A DNA stretch of 64,000 nt from Legionella israelensis (GCF_004571175.1 NZ_CP038273.1:2232001-2296000), one strand, 5' to 3'; positions 25,528-35,400 are shown, counted from the first letter of the stretch. Numbers and translations are program-made. Notes: generated by a model not told the origin, from the sequence alone.

Positions 25528-27468
25528 ATGGAAAAAATGTTGATCAATGCAATTCAGTCTGAAGAAGTCCGGGTTGCTTTAATAAAAAATAATCATTTAT
25601 TTGATCTGGACATTGAGTGTCCAAGCGAAATTAAGAAAAAAGGAAATATTTATAAAGCGATAGTTACACGACGTGAACCAAGTCTTGATGCTGTATTTGT
25701 TGAATATGGCGCAAAACGTCAGGGATTTTTACCGCTTAAGGAAATTGCTCCGGAATATTTAAGTAAACATCCCGATGAGTTTGGCGATGAAAAACCTCCA
25801 GTCACTGCATTAATTCGTGAAGGGCAGGAACTGTTGGTTCAGGTGGATAAAGAAGAAAGAGGAAGTAAAGGAGCTGCTTTAACCACTTATATTACGCTGG
25901 CTGGATGTTATCTGGTTCTTATGCCAAACAATCCCCATTCAGGCGGTATTTCGCGACGTATTGAAGGTGAAGAGCGTGAGGAATTGCGTGAAACTTTAAA
26001 TGCGCTGAATCTGCCCGAAGAAATGGGACTTATCATTCGTACGGCAGGAGTAGGAAAGAGCCAGGAAGAATTACAAGATGATCTGAACATGCTTTGCAAT
26101 CAATGGCAAGCTATCAAACAGGCCTACGATTCAGAATTGGCTCCTTGCCTTATTCATCAGGAAGGGGACGTTATTATTCGTTCCATTCGTGATAATCTGC
26201 GTAAGTCGATCAGTGAAATCATCATTGATGATCAGGTGTCCTATATTAAAGCCAAGAAGTATATTGAGCATATTAAACCTGAATTTTTACCTCATCTGAA
26301 ACTCTATAACAGCACAATACCTTTATTTAATTATTATCAGATTGAAAGTCAGATAGAAACGGCCTATCAACGAGAAGTTTTGTTGCCTTCCGGCGGCGCT
26401 CTCGTGATTGATCGTACTGAAGCGCTGGTATCCATCGATGTGAACTCAGCTAAAGCCACAAGTGGCTCAGACATTGAAACCACGGCTTTAAATACCAATC
26501 TTGAGGCAGCCAACGAAATTGCCCGTCAATTGCGTTTGCGTGATCTTGGTGGTCTGGTGGTGATCGATTTTATCGACATGAGCTCCAGTAAAAATCAGCG
26601 TGAGGTGGAAAACCGCTTAAAAGAAGCTTTACAGGCGGATCGGGCTCGCATTCAGGTTGGGCGTATTTCCCGCTTTGGTTTGCTCGAGATGTCGCGCCAA
26701 CGCCTTCGTCTTTCTCTTGGAGAAAGTGCACAGGAAGTTTGTCCTCGTTGTGAAGGTCGAGGTACAGTAAGAAACATCCAGTCACATGCTCTGTCCATTG
26801 TTCGTTTGATCGAAGAGGAAGCCTTGAAAGAAAAGACGGCGGAAATACAAGTGCAGCTTCCTGTCGAGATGGCCACTTTCCTGATGAATGAAAAACGGAA
26901 CTTCATTTTGAACATAGAGAAACGTCATGGTGTATCTGCTATTATCATTGCCAATCCTTACATGCAAACGCCTCAATATTCCATTACACGGCTTAAGGAA
27001 GATAATGTAGGTAAAAGCAAGAAGGCAAGTTATACCTTAATTCAGCAGCCGGAAGTTCATTTTGTATCGGCCAAGGAAAATGTAAAACATGATGAGCCCG
27101 TGGTCAAAGCCTTTTCCGGCCGGTTGTCTGGTAAGCAACAGCAAGCCGGTTTCATCAAACGTTTGTGGAGCAGCTTATTTGGTGGAAGTACTGAACCTTC
27201 TTCACAAGTGGAGGAAACAAAGGAAAAAAAGACTTCATCAAAAGTCGATTCATCAGCAAAACCTCAGACTCAGGGCGAACGACGTCCAAAAAGTCAGTCC
27301 AATCGTAAACGCCGCTCGGGAGGCGGACAATCAAGATCAGGATCTGGGTCACAACGTAGACGTCCTTCGCAAAGCCAATCAGGGCAACAAGGAAATCGCC
27401 AGGGGGCTTCCAAGCCTGAGCAAAAAAAGAAAACGGCGAATCGAGAAATCACGGAAAAGCAGTCATAG
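25528..27468 (+). CDS. rne: Ribonuclease E (short C-terminal form)
   Basis: The endoribonuclease of the degradosome. The S1 domain is about 35-125 (IYKAIVTRREPSLDAVFVEYG). The catalytic DNase I-like region has SIDVNSAKAT and VVIDFIDM with the two Mg-binding aspartates, and the Zn-link CPRCEGRGT follows. The C-terminal ~130 residues are basic and Ser/Gln/Arg-rich, and contain KQQQAGFIKRLWSSLFGG, a possible amphipathic membrane helix. The start at 25528 (MEKMLINA) matches E. coli MKRMLINA and has GGGG upstream; ATG 25516 would add four residues. At 646 residues it is far shorter than E. coli RNase E (1061), lacking most of the degradosome scaffold. Confidence 0.95.
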   Translation: MEKMLINAIQSEEVRVALIKNNHLFDLDIECPSEIKKKGNIYKAIVTRREPSLDAVFVEYGAKRQGFLPLKEIAPEYLSKHPDEFGDEKPPVTALIREGQELLVQVDKEERGSKGAALTTYITLAGCYLVLMPNNPHSGGISRRIEGEEREELRETLNALNLPEEMGLIIRTAGVGKSQEELQDDLNMLCNQWQAIKQAYDSELAPCLIHQEGDVIIRSIRDNLRKSISEIIIDDQVSYIKAKKYIEHIKPEFLPHLKLYNSTIPLFNYYQIESQIETAYQREVLLPSGGALVIDRTEALVSIDVNSAKATSGSDIETTALNTNLEAANEIARQLRLRDLGGLVVIDFIDMSSSKNQREVENRLKEALQADRARIQVGRISRFGLLEMSRQRLRLSLGESAQEVCPRCEGRGTVRNIQSHALSIVRLIEEEALKEKTAEIQVQLPVEMATFLMNEKRNFILNIEKRHGVSAIIIANPYMQTPQYSITRLKEDNVGKSKKASYTLIQQPEVHFVSAKENVKHDEPVVKAFSGRLSGKQQQAGFIKRLWSSLFGGSTEPSSQVEETKEKKTSSKVDSSAKPQTQGERRPKSQSNRKRRSGGGQSRSGSGSQRRRPSQSQSGQQGNRQGASKPEQKKKTANREITEKQS

Positions 27469-27516
27469 CCTTAGGTTCGGTGAGCAAAAATTTTCATAGA
27501 TGAAAATGCGAGCAAT

Positions 27517-27544
27517 TGTTCACGGAACTTAGGTTCTGTGAACA
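27517..27544. repeat. Strong hairpin between convergent rne and the GGDEF/EAL gene
   Basis: A 12-bp stem (TGTTCACGGAAC with GTTCTGTGAACA, one G-T pair) closes a 4-nt loop. A second small palindrome, ATTTTCAT/ATGAAAAT, lies at about 27489-27506. CTTAGGTTCGGTGAGCA at 27470 and CTTAGGTTCTGTGAACA at 27528 form an imperfect direct repeat. No long T-run follows on either strand, so a terminator role is possible but unproven. Confidence 0.45.
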
Positions 27545-27595
27545 TAGGAGAACATGGCCTTATATAGCCAAGTCTATCGTCCTGCCTTCTCTTTT

Positions 27596-29245
27596 TTAAG
27601 AAGCCCTGTCCGTTTTGAACAATTGCTCGAGATCTTGAGCTGTGGCAGGTTGGTTAAAATGTAAACCCTGAGCGTAGTTACAACCCATTTCTTTGAGTTT
27701 TTGAATATTTTCCTCATTAACTCCCATTGCTAATGTTTTCAATTTAAGCGTTTTGGCGATATTTATCATGGCTTTGACCAGCTTTAATTTTTTTTCATCT
27801 TTTATCATGTTCATGATAAAAGATTTGTCTATTTTAATTTTGTCAATGGGAAAACGAGTTAGATAAACAAAGGAGGAGTGACCACTGCAGAAATCTTCAA
27901 TCAAAATCTTTATGCCCGTTGCCGATAACTGATTTAAAATGGTGAAAGTCTGAGGCTGGTTGCTTAGACAGGTTTGTTCGGTTAATTCAATTTCAAGATA
28001 TTTGGCAGATAGCTTGCAGGTTTTCAGTCGGTTTTGAATGGATTCAGCTAATTGCTGATCAGCAAAATCTGAGGTGGACAAATGGATGGTCAAAGGAATT
28101 TTAAATCCCGCCTTATGCCAGAGTGCGGTTTGTCGGATGGCTTTTTCAAGAAGAGTATCTCTCCATTTTTTGGTGAGATTTGTCCCTTCAATCAAGGAAA
28201 CGATTCTTTCTGAATTGACCTTGCCCAATTTAGGACTGTAAAACTGGATTGAAGCTTCAGTTCCGACAATTTTTCTCGAAGCGATATCAAAGAAAGGCAA
28301 ATAATGAACTTCTAATTTGTCATTTTCCAGAGCGTTTTCTAATTCTGCTAATAAGATACGATTATGCGTGTAATCTTCATTCATTTTTGCATCATAAATG
28401 GCAAAATTTTTCCTTTCCTTTCGCGCATTATAAGCACTGACGTTAGCATGGTGGATCAATTCTTCTGCATTTCTGCCATGCTCAGGATAAACAGCTACTC
28501 CTATGGTCGTGGCAATATGTATATTAAGACCGTCAACCATATAGTCCGTGGAAGTTAAATCATTAATGTTCTGTATGGCTGTTTTAAGACTAATTTCCGG
28601 ATTAAGCCTCGGTAACATAATGGCAAATTCATCCGCTTGTAAATGAGCTACCAGGTTCATTCCCATACAAGCACGTAAGAGAAAAGGTTCAAGAAGAATT
28701 GATTTCAATTTTTCAGCGAATTGTTTAAGAATATGATTTGCATTAAAGACGCCAACATTGTAATTAATGTTTTTGAAATCGTTAATATTTATAATAATCA
28801 CAGCCAGGGAAGAGGAAGGAACTTGACTGATGAGCTGGTCAATTTTCTCTGTAATGAGTCGGCGATTAGGCAATTGGGTTAGGCTGTCATGATTGGTTTC
28901 GTATTCAAGTTTTAATTTCAGATCACTGCTTTTAGATTTATACTCCCTTTCCTTATCTTCAAGGATCGATTCCGCTTTATCTGCCAATCCGTAACAAAAA
29001 GCCTGTCCCCAGTAGGCGAACATGAAAGGCGTCAGATCCAAAGCCCAGATGGCGGGATTGGATGTTTGCGCCAGAAGTAGGCTGCCTAACGTGATTTCTC
29101 CTGTCATTTGATAGGCGACCAGGAAGGTTGCGACCACAATACTAACGATGGAAATCATAAGCCCAATTAGAGCATATCGGTTGACATGGCTTTTTAAAAC
29201 GACCGAGCTGGGAGGGATATGATGTTTATGTATGCTGGTATCCAT
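27596..29245 (-). CDS. Degenerate GGDEF/EAL membrane protein
   Basis: A 549-residue protein with two N-terminal membrane segments (about 25-47 and 52-75), a GGDEF domain and an EAL domain. Both active sites are damaged. GGDEF reads QADEF (HLQADEFAIMLP). In the EAL domain EAL reads EAS, the NLS motif is HLS (metal-ligand Asn lost), the DDFG motif is EDFC, and AEGVE is AMGVN. KIKIDKSFI and ELTE are retained. It is therefore unlikely to make or cleave cyclic-di-GMP in the usual way; a binding or sensing role is more likely. It stands alone, convergent to rne. Confidence 0.88.
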   Translation of the reverse strand: MDTSIHKHHIPPSSVVLKSHVNRYALIGLMISIVSIVVATFLVAYQMTGEITLGSLLLAQTSNPAIWALDLTPFMFAYWGQAFCYGLADKAESILEDKEREYKSKSSDLKLKLEYETNHDSLTQLPNRRLITEKIDQLISQVPSSSLAVIIININDFKNINYNVGVFNANHILKQFAEKLKSILLEPFLLRACMGMNLVAHLQADEFAIMLPRLNPEISLKTAIQNINDLTSTDYMVDGLNIHIATTIGVAVYPEHGRNAEELIHHANVSAYNARKERKNFAIYDAKMNEDYTHNRILLAELENALENDKLEVHYLPFFDIASRKIVGTEASIQFYSPKLGKVNSERIVSLIEGTNLTKKWRDTLLEKAIRQTALWHKAGFKIPLTIHLSTSDFADQQLAESIQNRLKTCKLSAKYLEIELTEQTCLSNQPQTFTILNQLSATGIKILIEDFCSGHSSFVYLTRFPIDKIKIDKSFIMNMIKDEKKLKLVKAMINIAKTLKLKTLAMGVNEENIQKLKEMGCNYAQGLHFNQPATAQDLEQLFKTDRAS

Positions 29246-29319
29246 AGCTATTTTCCGTTTTTGAGCATCACTTAGGTTTCATTCTCTTTAATATCGACCA
29301 CTTACTGATTAACTTAATT

Positions 29320-29979
29320 CTAGCTCTCATTCGCCGATGGTATGTCATTATCTTTTAGTAATTGAAAAACCTCCTCATCGGAAGTTTGTGAAAAATCTTC
29401 ATACCATAAACCTACTGCGTTAAAATATTCAGGTCTCATTAAACAAACAACCTCATCGACCAGTGCTTTCATTTCCTCATAAGAGGATAGAGCTGCCACA
29501 GGTATGGCAAGAACCACTTTTTGCGGTTTTTGCCAGCGAATGGCTTTGATGGCCGCTTTAACCGTTGCGCCCGTAGCAATGCCATCATCGACCAGAATAA
29601 TAATTTTATCCTTGAGGTCTAAGGGTGATTTTTTGCCACGATAAGTTTTCTCACGACGGTTTAATTCCGCCTTTTCTTTTTCAATGACGTTGTCAATCGC
29701 AGCTTGGGAGAGATTAAATTGATTTAAAATATTCTGATTAAAAACGGTCACGTCACCTGAGGCTATCGCCCCTATGGCTAATTCTTCATAGCCTGGCATT
29801 CCTAATTTCCTCACAACAAAAACATCGAGGGGTAAGGACAATGATTTAGCCACTTCATAAGCTACAGGAACTCCGCCTCGTGGTAAGGCCAATATTAGTG
29901 TATCTGGCCGGTTAGCATACGGTTTACATTCTTTAGCCAGAAGTTTTCCTGCTGCATATCGGTCTGCAAATCGCTCCAT
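29320..29979 (-). CDS. Phosphoribosyltransferase-family protein
   Basis: A 219-residue type I phosphoribosyltransferase fold. The PRPP-binding loop is IILVDDGIATGATVKAA. FVVRKLGMPGYEELAIGAIA and ALPRGGVPVAYEVA precede it, as in the family often found in bacterial stress-gene clusters. The reaction and base substrate are unknown. A good SD (AGGAGG) lies just before the ATG. It follows cbpM after 21 bp and probably belongs to the maeA-cbpA-cbpM transcript. Confidence 0.85.
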   Translation of the reverse strand: MERFADRYAAGKLLAKECKPYANRPDTLILALPRGGVPVAYEVAKSLSLPLDVFVVRKLGMPGYEELAIGAIASGDVTVFNQNILNQFNLSQAAIDNVIEKEKAELNRREKTYRGKKSPLDLKDKIIILVDDGIATGATVKAAIKAIRWQKPQKVVLAIPVAALSSYEEMKALVDEVVCLMRPEYFNAVGLWYEDFSQTSDEEVFQLLKDNDIPSANES

Positions 29980-30000
29980 ATTTCCTCCTGATGCGCTCGT

Positions 30001-30303
30001 TCATCCCTGATTGTTTACTGCCTTTTGCAGTTGTTCGATCTTTTTCATTAGATCCAGAGCCAGACCAGCCCCTGCTATATTTACTCCAAGATCCTGTTTG
30101 AGTCGTAAAACCATACGTATACAGCGAATCGATTCACTGTCAAATTGCCACTGATTGTGTTTGTCTTTTTTGAGTGTAACAATGCCTTCATCGATGATTT
30201 CCTGTATGATTTCCGTACCCACCCCGAAAGAATAACTCACTTCGCTCATGGATAAAGCAAACCATTCTTCACACCCTGAATCTGTTTTTCTTTTGTCGTT
30301 CAT
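30001..30303 (-). CDS. cbpM: Chaperone modulator CbpM
   Basis: A 100-residue MerR-like helical protein that binds and inhibits CbpA's J domain in E. coli. The assignment uses its size, its [18 protein letters not shown] winged-helix-like segment, the following [16 protein letters not shown] helix, and its overlap of 4 bp with cbpA. It is encoded immediately downstream of cbpA, as in E. coli. Confidence 0.88.
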   Translation of the reverse strand: MNDKRKTDSGCEEWFALSMSEVSYSFGVGTEIIQEIIDEGIVTLKKDKHNQWQFDSESIRCIRMVLRLKQDLGVNIAGAGLALDLMKKIEQLQKAVNNQG

Positions 30304-31226
30304 CCGCTTCCTCCCAGATGTTCACGAGGATTATAGTCAAAGGATTTTGCAAGTTGTTCATACAACTGTCTTGCTTTTTCATTCTCTACAGGAGGAATAA
30401 CGATTTTCAGTCGGACATATTGATCCCCTGCAGGGCTACCAGGTAATCCTTTGCCTTTCAGACGCAATTGTTTCCCGGTTTGTGATAGTTTGGGGATTTT
30501 CAGATTTACTCGCCCAGCAAGGGTAGGTACCTGTACGGTTGCCCCAAGTGCTGCCTCCCAGGGCGTAATGGGTAAATCGAGATGAATATCCTTATGATTT
30601 AAATGAAATAGGGGATGGGGCTGAATGTAAATTTCAATGTATAGATCACCGGCTTTTTGTCCAACGCCCAGCCCGCCTTGTCCTTTTAAGCGAATTTGTT
30701 TTTTATTCGTAATCCCTTTCGGTATTTTGACTTTGATGGAACGTTGCGCATAATTCATAAATCCATTTTGATCAAGGGTCGGCACCTGAAGTTGTAAGGT
30801 TTTTTCTCTTCCGTAAAAACTGTCTTCCAGGCTGATGGTCATTCTTGCGTGGATGTCCTGTCCTTCATCAAAATAGGACTGATAGCTTTTTTGACGTGAG
30901 CGCTGCCTGAAAATGCTGTTGATGAATTCATCGAAATCTGCGGCAGTGGCTTCGTCAAAAGAATAACCGTACTGCTGTTGACCTGCACTTTGTCGTTGGG
31001 ACTGTTCTTGCCAATATTGACCATATTTATCATATTTTGCCCGTTTTTCAGGGTCTTTCAAGACTTCATAGGCCTCCCCAAGCTCTTTGAATTTGACTTC
31101 AGCATCAGGCTCACTGCTTACATCAGGGTGATATTTTCTGGCTAACTTTCGATAGGCTCGCTTGATATCTTCCTGGGTGGCTGAACGGTCAATTCCCATG
31201 ATTTTATAATAATCTTTATATTCCAT
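30300..31226 (-). CDS. cbpA: Curved-DNA-binding DnaJ-type co-chaperone CbpA
   Basis: A 308-residue class II J-protein. The J domain ([18 protein letters not shown]...[13 protein letters not shown], with HPD) comes first, then a Gln/Ser-rich linker and two C-terminal substrate-binding beta domains ([34 protein letters not shown]). There is no zinc-finger domain, so it is CbpA rather than DnaJ. The start is ATG 31226 ([11 protein letters not shown]); an upstream in-frame ATG would run into maeA. The maeA stop and this ATG share one base (TAATG), implying coupled translation. Confidence 0.93.
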   Translation of the reverse strand: MEYKDYYKIMGIDRSATQEDIKRAYRKLARKYHPDVSSEPDAEVKFKELGEAYEVLKDPEKRAKYDKYGQYWQEQSQRQSAGQQQYGYSFDEATAADFDEFINSIFRQRSRQKSYQSYFDEGQDIHARMTISLEDSFYGREKTLQLQVPTLDQNGFMNYAQRSIKVKIPKGITNKKQIRLKGQGGLGVGQKAGDLYIEIYIQPHPLFHLNHKDIHLDLPITPWEAALGATVQVPTLAGRVNLKIPKLSQTGKQLRLKGKGLPGSPAGDQYVRLKIVIPPVENEKARQLYEQLAKSFDYNPREHLGGSG

Positions 31227-32893
31227 TAGCTGTATACCTGATAATCCGGATACCACATGGTTTCATTTATTTTTTGTTCAATCGCTAAATCATCTAAAGG
31301 ATAAATATGGTTTTCCTTGATGCCTTGTTGGATAACGGCTTTGGCAATGTGACGGCTGACCTGACGAATATTGATTAATTCTGGCAAAAGCCGCCCTTCA
31401 CCCGTTTTCATTGCCGGTGCTAGTTCACTCAAGGCAATAGCGGCTGCCATCATCATTTTATCGCTAACTCTTTTTGCCTTTGAGGCAACGACACCAAGAC
31501 CTACCCCGGGGAATATATAGGCGTTATTGCATTGGGCAATGTCAATATGGTGTCCATGGATATTTACCGGTTCAAAAGGACTGCCAGTGGCTACCAGAGC
31601 CTGACCATCGGTCCAATTCAACACATCTTCAGGTATGGCTTCAGCTCTTGATGTGGGATTGGACAAGGGAAGCACAATAGGGCGTTTACAATAGGAGAAC
31701 ATTTTTTCAATCATGGATTTACTGAATTGATTGGGCTGGCCTGAAACCCCAAGTAATATCGTGGGTTTAACCTGATGGATAACGTCCTCCAGGCTTATAT
31801 TATCCGGGTTGCTTACTTGCCAGTTCTTGACTGTATCATAGGGTTGAGCAAATGCTTGTTGAAAAGGCAGTAATCCAACGATTTTGTCATGCAGTAAACC
31901 AACGCGGTCAACGAGGTAGAAACGAGAACGTGCTTCTGACTCTGTCAAGCCCTGTTGTATCATGACCTGAACCAGTTGCTCGCTGATGCCACAACCGGCT
32001 GAGCCTGCTCCTAACAAGGCAATACGTTGATCTTTAAGTGTTTCGCCGGCTACTTTTGTGGCTGCAACAATGGCTGCCACTGTAACTGCAGCGGTTCCCT
32101 GGATATCATCATTGAAAGTGCACAATTGATCCTGATAGCGTTTCAAAAGTGGATAAGCATGAAGCTGGGCAAAATCTTCAAACTGCAATAAGGTTTTCGG
32201 AAAATGTTTTTTTACACCCTGCACAAAGCTGTCAACAAATTCATCATACTCATTTCCTGAAATACGCTCGTGTCTCCAACCTAAATATTCCGGGTCATCC
32301 AGTTTCTCCTGATTGTTTGTACCCACATCCAGAATCACCGGTAATGTATTTGCAGGATGAATGCCGCCACAGGCTGTATATAATGATAGTTTTCCAATAG
32401 GGATTCCCAAACCTCCACTTCCTTGATCACCTAATCCTAAAATGCGCTCACCGTCCGTAACGACAATCACTCTTACATCACGATGAGCAGCAATTGCTGA
32501 GAGAATACGCTCTATTTTGTTTCGTTCGGGATAATTGAGAAATACGCCGCGAGGCTGGCGATAAATACGATGAAATTTTTGACAGGCCTCGCCAACCACT
32601 GGCGTATAAATAATTGGCATCATTTCCTCAATGTGAGTCAGAATCAGACGATAAAATAGAGTTTCATTATGGTCTTGTAAGGCACGCAAATAAATGTGCT
32701 TTTCCAGTTGGTCCTGCTTGATGGAATAGGCTTCATAACAGCGAACCAGCTGTTCTTCAATGGTTTCGATATGTGGAGGAAGCAAGCCGTTTAATTCAAA
32801 TCGATCACGTTCGTTGGCGGTAAAAGCGGTACTTTTATTGAGTAATGGATCACGTAATAAAGAGGGTCCACGCAAATTAACATTGAGAGCCAT
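31226..32893 (-). CDS. maeA: NAD-dependent malic enzyme (MaeA/SfcA type)
   Basis: Oxidatively decarboxylates malate to pyruvate with NAD+. At 555 residues it is the long form. [17 protein letters not shown] and [21 protein letters not shown] form the malate/metal site, and the dinucleotide fold is [28 protein letters not shown] and [12 protein letters not shown] are typical. A second malic enzyme of the MaeB class starts at 63854. It leads a likely operon with cbpA, cbpM and a phosphoribosyltransferase. Confidence 0.93.
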   Translation of the reverse strand: MALNVNLRGPSLLRDPLLNKSTAFTANERDRFELNGLLPPHIETIEEQLVRCYEAYSIKQDQLEKHIYLRALQDHNETLFYRLILTHIEEMMPIIYTPVVGEACQKFHRIYRQPRGVFLNYPERNKIERILSAIAAHRDVRVIVVTDGERILGLGDQGSGGLGIPIGKLSLYTACGGIHPANTLPVILDVGTNNQEKLDDPEYLGWRHERISGNEYDEFVDSFVQGVKKHFPKTLLQFEDFAQLHAYPLLKRYQDQLCTFNDDIQGTAAVTVAAIVAATKVAGETLKDQRIALLGAGSAGCGISEQLVQVMIQQGLTESEARSRFYLVDRVGLLHDKIVGLLPFQQAFAQPYDTVKNWQVSNPDNISLEDVIHQVKPTILLGVSGQPNQFSKSMIEKMFSYCKRPIVLPLSNPTSRAEAIPEDVLNWTDGQALVATGSPFEPVNIHGHHIDIAQCNNAYIFPGVGLGVVASKAKRVSDKMMMAAAIALSELAPAMKTGEGRLLPELINIRQVSRHIAKAVIQQGIKENHIYPLDDLAIEQKINETMWYPDYQVYS

Positions 32894-32977
32894 TCAAAGT
32901 CCCTTTTTTTCTGCTGTTGCTTTCAGTTAGTTTAGCATACAGGGATGATTTTGCATGTTGACAGCACGCGGTCTAAA

Positions 32978-33904
32978 TCATTCAGTGCCCTTGGATGGCT
33001 TACATTTCATCTTTAAAACCTCTTTGAGAATATCGGCAATTATCTGATAATTTTGTTGACTGGCCGATGTTTTTCGCCAGGCGACACCAATTTCCCGATA
33101 GGCATTTTGGGCTTTCGGTGTGAGTTGTATCAGCGCAGTGGATGAAAGTATGCCACTATTAATGGCCATTTGGGGCAGAAAACTGACTCCTAGTTTGTTA
33201 TTGATCATTTGTGTCAGCGTGTGCAGACTGGTGGCAAAAAAAGGATTGATTTTTTGGCTTTCCCTTAATTCGCAGGCCTGTAAAGCATGTGTGGTTAAGC
33301 AATGTTCTTTTTCCAGTAAAAAGATGCTTTCATCCGGCCAAAAATGAATGTCTTTTTCAAACCCTTTATTTAACCAATCACGATGTAACACCAGTTTAAA
33401 CGGGTCTTTGGCCAGAATTTTAGTGTAAAAAAGATCCGTTGCATAAGGGAGCGCCAAAATAACCAGATCCAGATGGCCTTCTGCCAAGGCATGTAAGACA
33501 TTGTCTGTGGTGTCTTCACGTAAAAGTAGCTGTAATTCAGGATATTGTTTTCCCGTTAACGTCATGAATTCACCGAGAATAAAAGGTGCGATGGTCGGAA
33601 TACATCCTAAACGCAGCGTACCTCGCATGGCTTGCCCCTGATGTTTTGCAAATTCAGTCATTTCAACGCATTGCTCAATAATGCGTCGGCTTTGTTTAAC
33701 GATATCTTTTCCTAAGGATGTAAAGATAAAGGTTTTATGATCGCGCTCTAACAGCTGGGCCCCTAATGTTTCTTCAAGATTGGTAATGGCAGCGCTGAGT
33801 GTGGATTGGCCTATAAAACAGGCTTCTGCAGCCCGGCCGAAATGACCATGTTCATGTAAAGCCAGCAAATATTGTAATTGTTTAATGCTCGGTAGTCTTT
33901 TCAT
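32978..33904 (-). CDS. oxyR: Hydrogen-peroxide sensor and transcription factor OxyR
   Basis: A 308-residue LysR-type regulator. The N-terminal helix-turn-helix is QYLLALHEHGHFGRAA with QSTLSAAITNLE. The regulatory domain has two cysteines, Cys202 and Cys211 (HCLTTHALQAC), at the same 9-residue spacing as E. coli Cys199/Cys208, which form the peroxide-induced disulfide. It is divergent from ahpC-ahpD with a 99-bp gap, the classic layout for a regulator controlling peroxidase genes. I could not identify a clear OxyR tetranucleotide pattern there. Confidence 0.92.
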   Translation of the reverse strand: MKRLPSIKQLQYLLALHEHGHFGRAAEACFIGQSTLSAAITNLEETLGAQLLERDHKTFIFTSLGKDIVKQSRRIIEQCVEMTEFAKHQGQAMRGTLRLGCIPTIAPFILGEFMTLTGKQYPELQLLLREDTTDNVLHALAEGHLDLVILALPYATDLFYTKILAKDPFKLVLHRDWLNKGFEKDIHFWPDESIFLLEKEHCLTTHALQACELRESQKINPFFATSLHTLTQMINNKLGVSFLPQMAINSGILSSTALIQLTPKAQNAYREIGVAWRKTSASQQNYQIIADILKEVLKMKCKPSKGTE

Positions 33905-33962
33905 TGATTATATCGATTAACATGATTAATTTTATTCATTTTAAATGATTCTATTGTCATCT

Positions 33963-33968
33963 TATACT
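33963..33968 (+). promoter_or_regulatory. Candidate -10 hexamer of ahpC
   Basis: TATACT lies 17 bp after TTTAAA in the oxyR-ahpC gap, 35 bp before the ahpC ATG. The -35 is poor, which fits activator-dependent transcription by the adjacent OxyR, but that is inference. Confidence 0.35.
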
Positions 33969-34003
33969 TAGCATGTCACTTAATCAATAAAAAAGGAGAA
34001 AAT

Positions 34004-34552
34004 ATGTTAACCGTAGGTCAAAAATTACCGGAATTTTCGGTTGTGGCTGTTAAGCCTGGTTTTAATCATCACGAAGAAAACGGCGAATCCGCATTTGAAA
34101 CCATCACAGATAAAAGCTTTGCAGGGAAATGGAAAATCATTTTCTTTTATCCGAAGGATTTTACTTTTGTCTGTCCAACGGAAATTGTTGAGTTTGCCAA
34201 GTTGAATGGAGAATTTGCCGACAGGGATGCAGTGGTGTTAGGCGGAAGTACAGATAATGAGTTTGTAAAGCTGGCCTGGCGTCGTGAACATAAAGATCTG
34301 TATCAGCTTAATCAATACAGTTTTGCCGACACACAAGGCCAGTTAACCGATGGTCTCGGCGTTCGCGATGTATCAGCCGGAGTTGCGCTTCGGGCTACAT
34401 TTATTGTTGACCCGGAGAATATCATTCAGCATGTCAGTGTGAATGGTCTTAATGTAGGTCGTAATCCCCAGGAAATCCTGCGCATTTTAGATGCCTTGCA
34501 AACGGATGAGTTATGTCCATGTAACCGACCTGTGGGCGGAGAAACCCTTTAA
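34004..34552 (+). CDS. ahpC: Alkyl hydroperoxide reductase peroxiredoxin AhpC (AhpD-linked type)
   Basis: A 182-residue 2-Cys peroxiredoxin. The peroxidatic Cys57 lies in FVCPTEIVEFA and resolving cysteine candidates are in CPCNRP (171/173). It reduces H2O2 and organic peroxides. A strong SD (AAAGGAG) precedes the ATG. The gene is followed by ahpD, the usual reductant partner for this AhpC subtype, rather than AhpF. L. pneumophila has an equivalent ahpC2-ahpD locus. Confidence 0.95.
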   Translation: MLTVGQKLPEFSVVAVKPGFNHHEENGESAFETITDKSFAGKWKIIFFYPKDFTFVCPTEIVEFAKLNGEFADRDAVVLGGSTDNEFVKLAWRREHKDLYQLNQYSFADTQGQLTDGLGVRDVSAGVALRATFIVDPENIIQHVSVNGLNVGRNPQEILRILDALQTDELCPCNRPVGGETL

Positions 34553-34564
34553 TTAACATGAATT

Positions 34565-34597
34565 CGATATAAAGGCAGCTATATTGCCTTTATATCG
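34565..34597 (+). other. Intercistronic hairpin between ahpC and ahpD
   Basis: A 13-bp perfect stem (CGATATAAAGGCA with TGCCTTTATATCG) encloses a 7-nt loop 12 nt after the ahpC stop. No T-run follows, so it is more likely an RNA-stabilising or partial-attenuation structure than a full terminator. It could give more ahpC than ahpD transcript. Confidence 0.55.
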
Positions 34598-34682
34598 TTC
34601 ATATAAAGAGTATTAAATACTTTTTGTGTCATGATTTAAGTCATCATTTTACAGGGCAAAAAATTGTCCTTTTGGAGTTATT

Positions 34683-35210
34683 ATGTCAATTGAAATGATC
34701 AAACAACAATTACCTGATTTTGCTAAGGATATACGTCTTAATCTGAGCAATCTTTTCAGCAATATTGAACAAACTGGATTAGCTCCTGTGCAGTTTTACG
34801 GTGTGGCCTTAGCTGTTGCTTACAGCTTGAAAAATTCGTCCTTAATTGAAGCCATTCAAGCCGAAGTCGGCTCTGATTACCAGCCTGAACTTGAAGAAGC
34901 GGCAAAAACTGCCGCCACTTTAATGGCCATGAATAACGTTTACTATCGTTTTATTCATCTTGTTGAAGATAAAGAGTTTGCCAGCATGCCTGCTCAATTA
35001 CGTATGAATGGCTTAAATACTCATGGGGTGGATAAATTGGATTTCGAGCTATATGCCCTGGCCGTATCCTCCATTAATGGCTGTGGTTTATGTATGGCTT
35101 CTCATACAAGGCAGCTTGTTCAACATGGTTTAAGTAGAAAAGCCATTCAATCGGTCATTCGCCTTGCCGCTGTCTTGAATGCTGCATCACAGGCCATGGC
35201 GATTGCCTGA
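34683..35210 (+). CDS. ahpD: Alkylhydroperoxidase AhpD
   Basis: A 175-residue all-helical protein with the redox-active CxxC and nearby His in GCGLCMASHTRQL (Cys134/Cys137). In mycobacteria AhpD passes electrons from lipoamide-linked dihydrolipoyl acyltransferase and dehydrogenase to AhpC. It starts 130 bp after ahpC with GGAG upstream of the ATG and is followed by a strong terminator. Confidence 0.95.
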   Translation: MSIEMIKQQLPDFAKDIRLNLSNLFSNIEQTGLAPVQFYGVALAVAYSLKNSSLIEAIQAEVGSDYQPELEEAAKTAATLMAMNNVYYRFIHLVEDKEFASMPAQLRMNGLNTHGVDKLDFELYALAVSSINGCGLCMASHTRQLVQHGLSRKAIQSVIRLAAVLNAASQAMAIA

Positions 35211-35222
35211 TTTAGAAGCTCA

Positions 35223-35264
35223 AAAAGCCGGTATCCATTTTCTTGAAAAAGGATACCGGCTTTT
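35223..35264 (+). terminator. Intrinsic terminator after ahpD
   Basis: The perfect 14-bp inverted repeat AAAAGCCGGTATCC/GGATACCGGCTTTT has a 14-nt loop and is followed by ATT. It ends the ahpC-ahpD transcript 12 bp past the stop codon. The remaining ~170 bp before the next gene contain the candidate PmrA box. Confidence 0.88.
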
Positions 35265-35367
35265 ATTGATAATTCAATATTGATGTATCAATTATATGCA
35301 CAAATCCCAAAATGAGTCTCGAAAGACAGAAAAAGATATAAATTTTGCTTTAGAAAGAAAAATAAAG

Positions 35368-35400
35368 CTTAATCTTTTTTTAATAAAAATTAGATATAAT
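35368..35400 (+). promoter_or_regulatory. Candidate PmrA box and -10 hexamer of the GDSL-hydrolase gene
   Basis: The half-sites cTTAATctT (35368-35376) and tTTAATaaa (35379-35387) are separated by 2 bp, so TTAAT repeats at 11 bp as in the Legionella PmrA consensus. A perfect -10, TATAAT, follows at 35395-35400, 7 bp after the second half-site and 32 bp before the ATG. Spacing is identical to that before the LepB-like gene. Confidence 0.5.
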
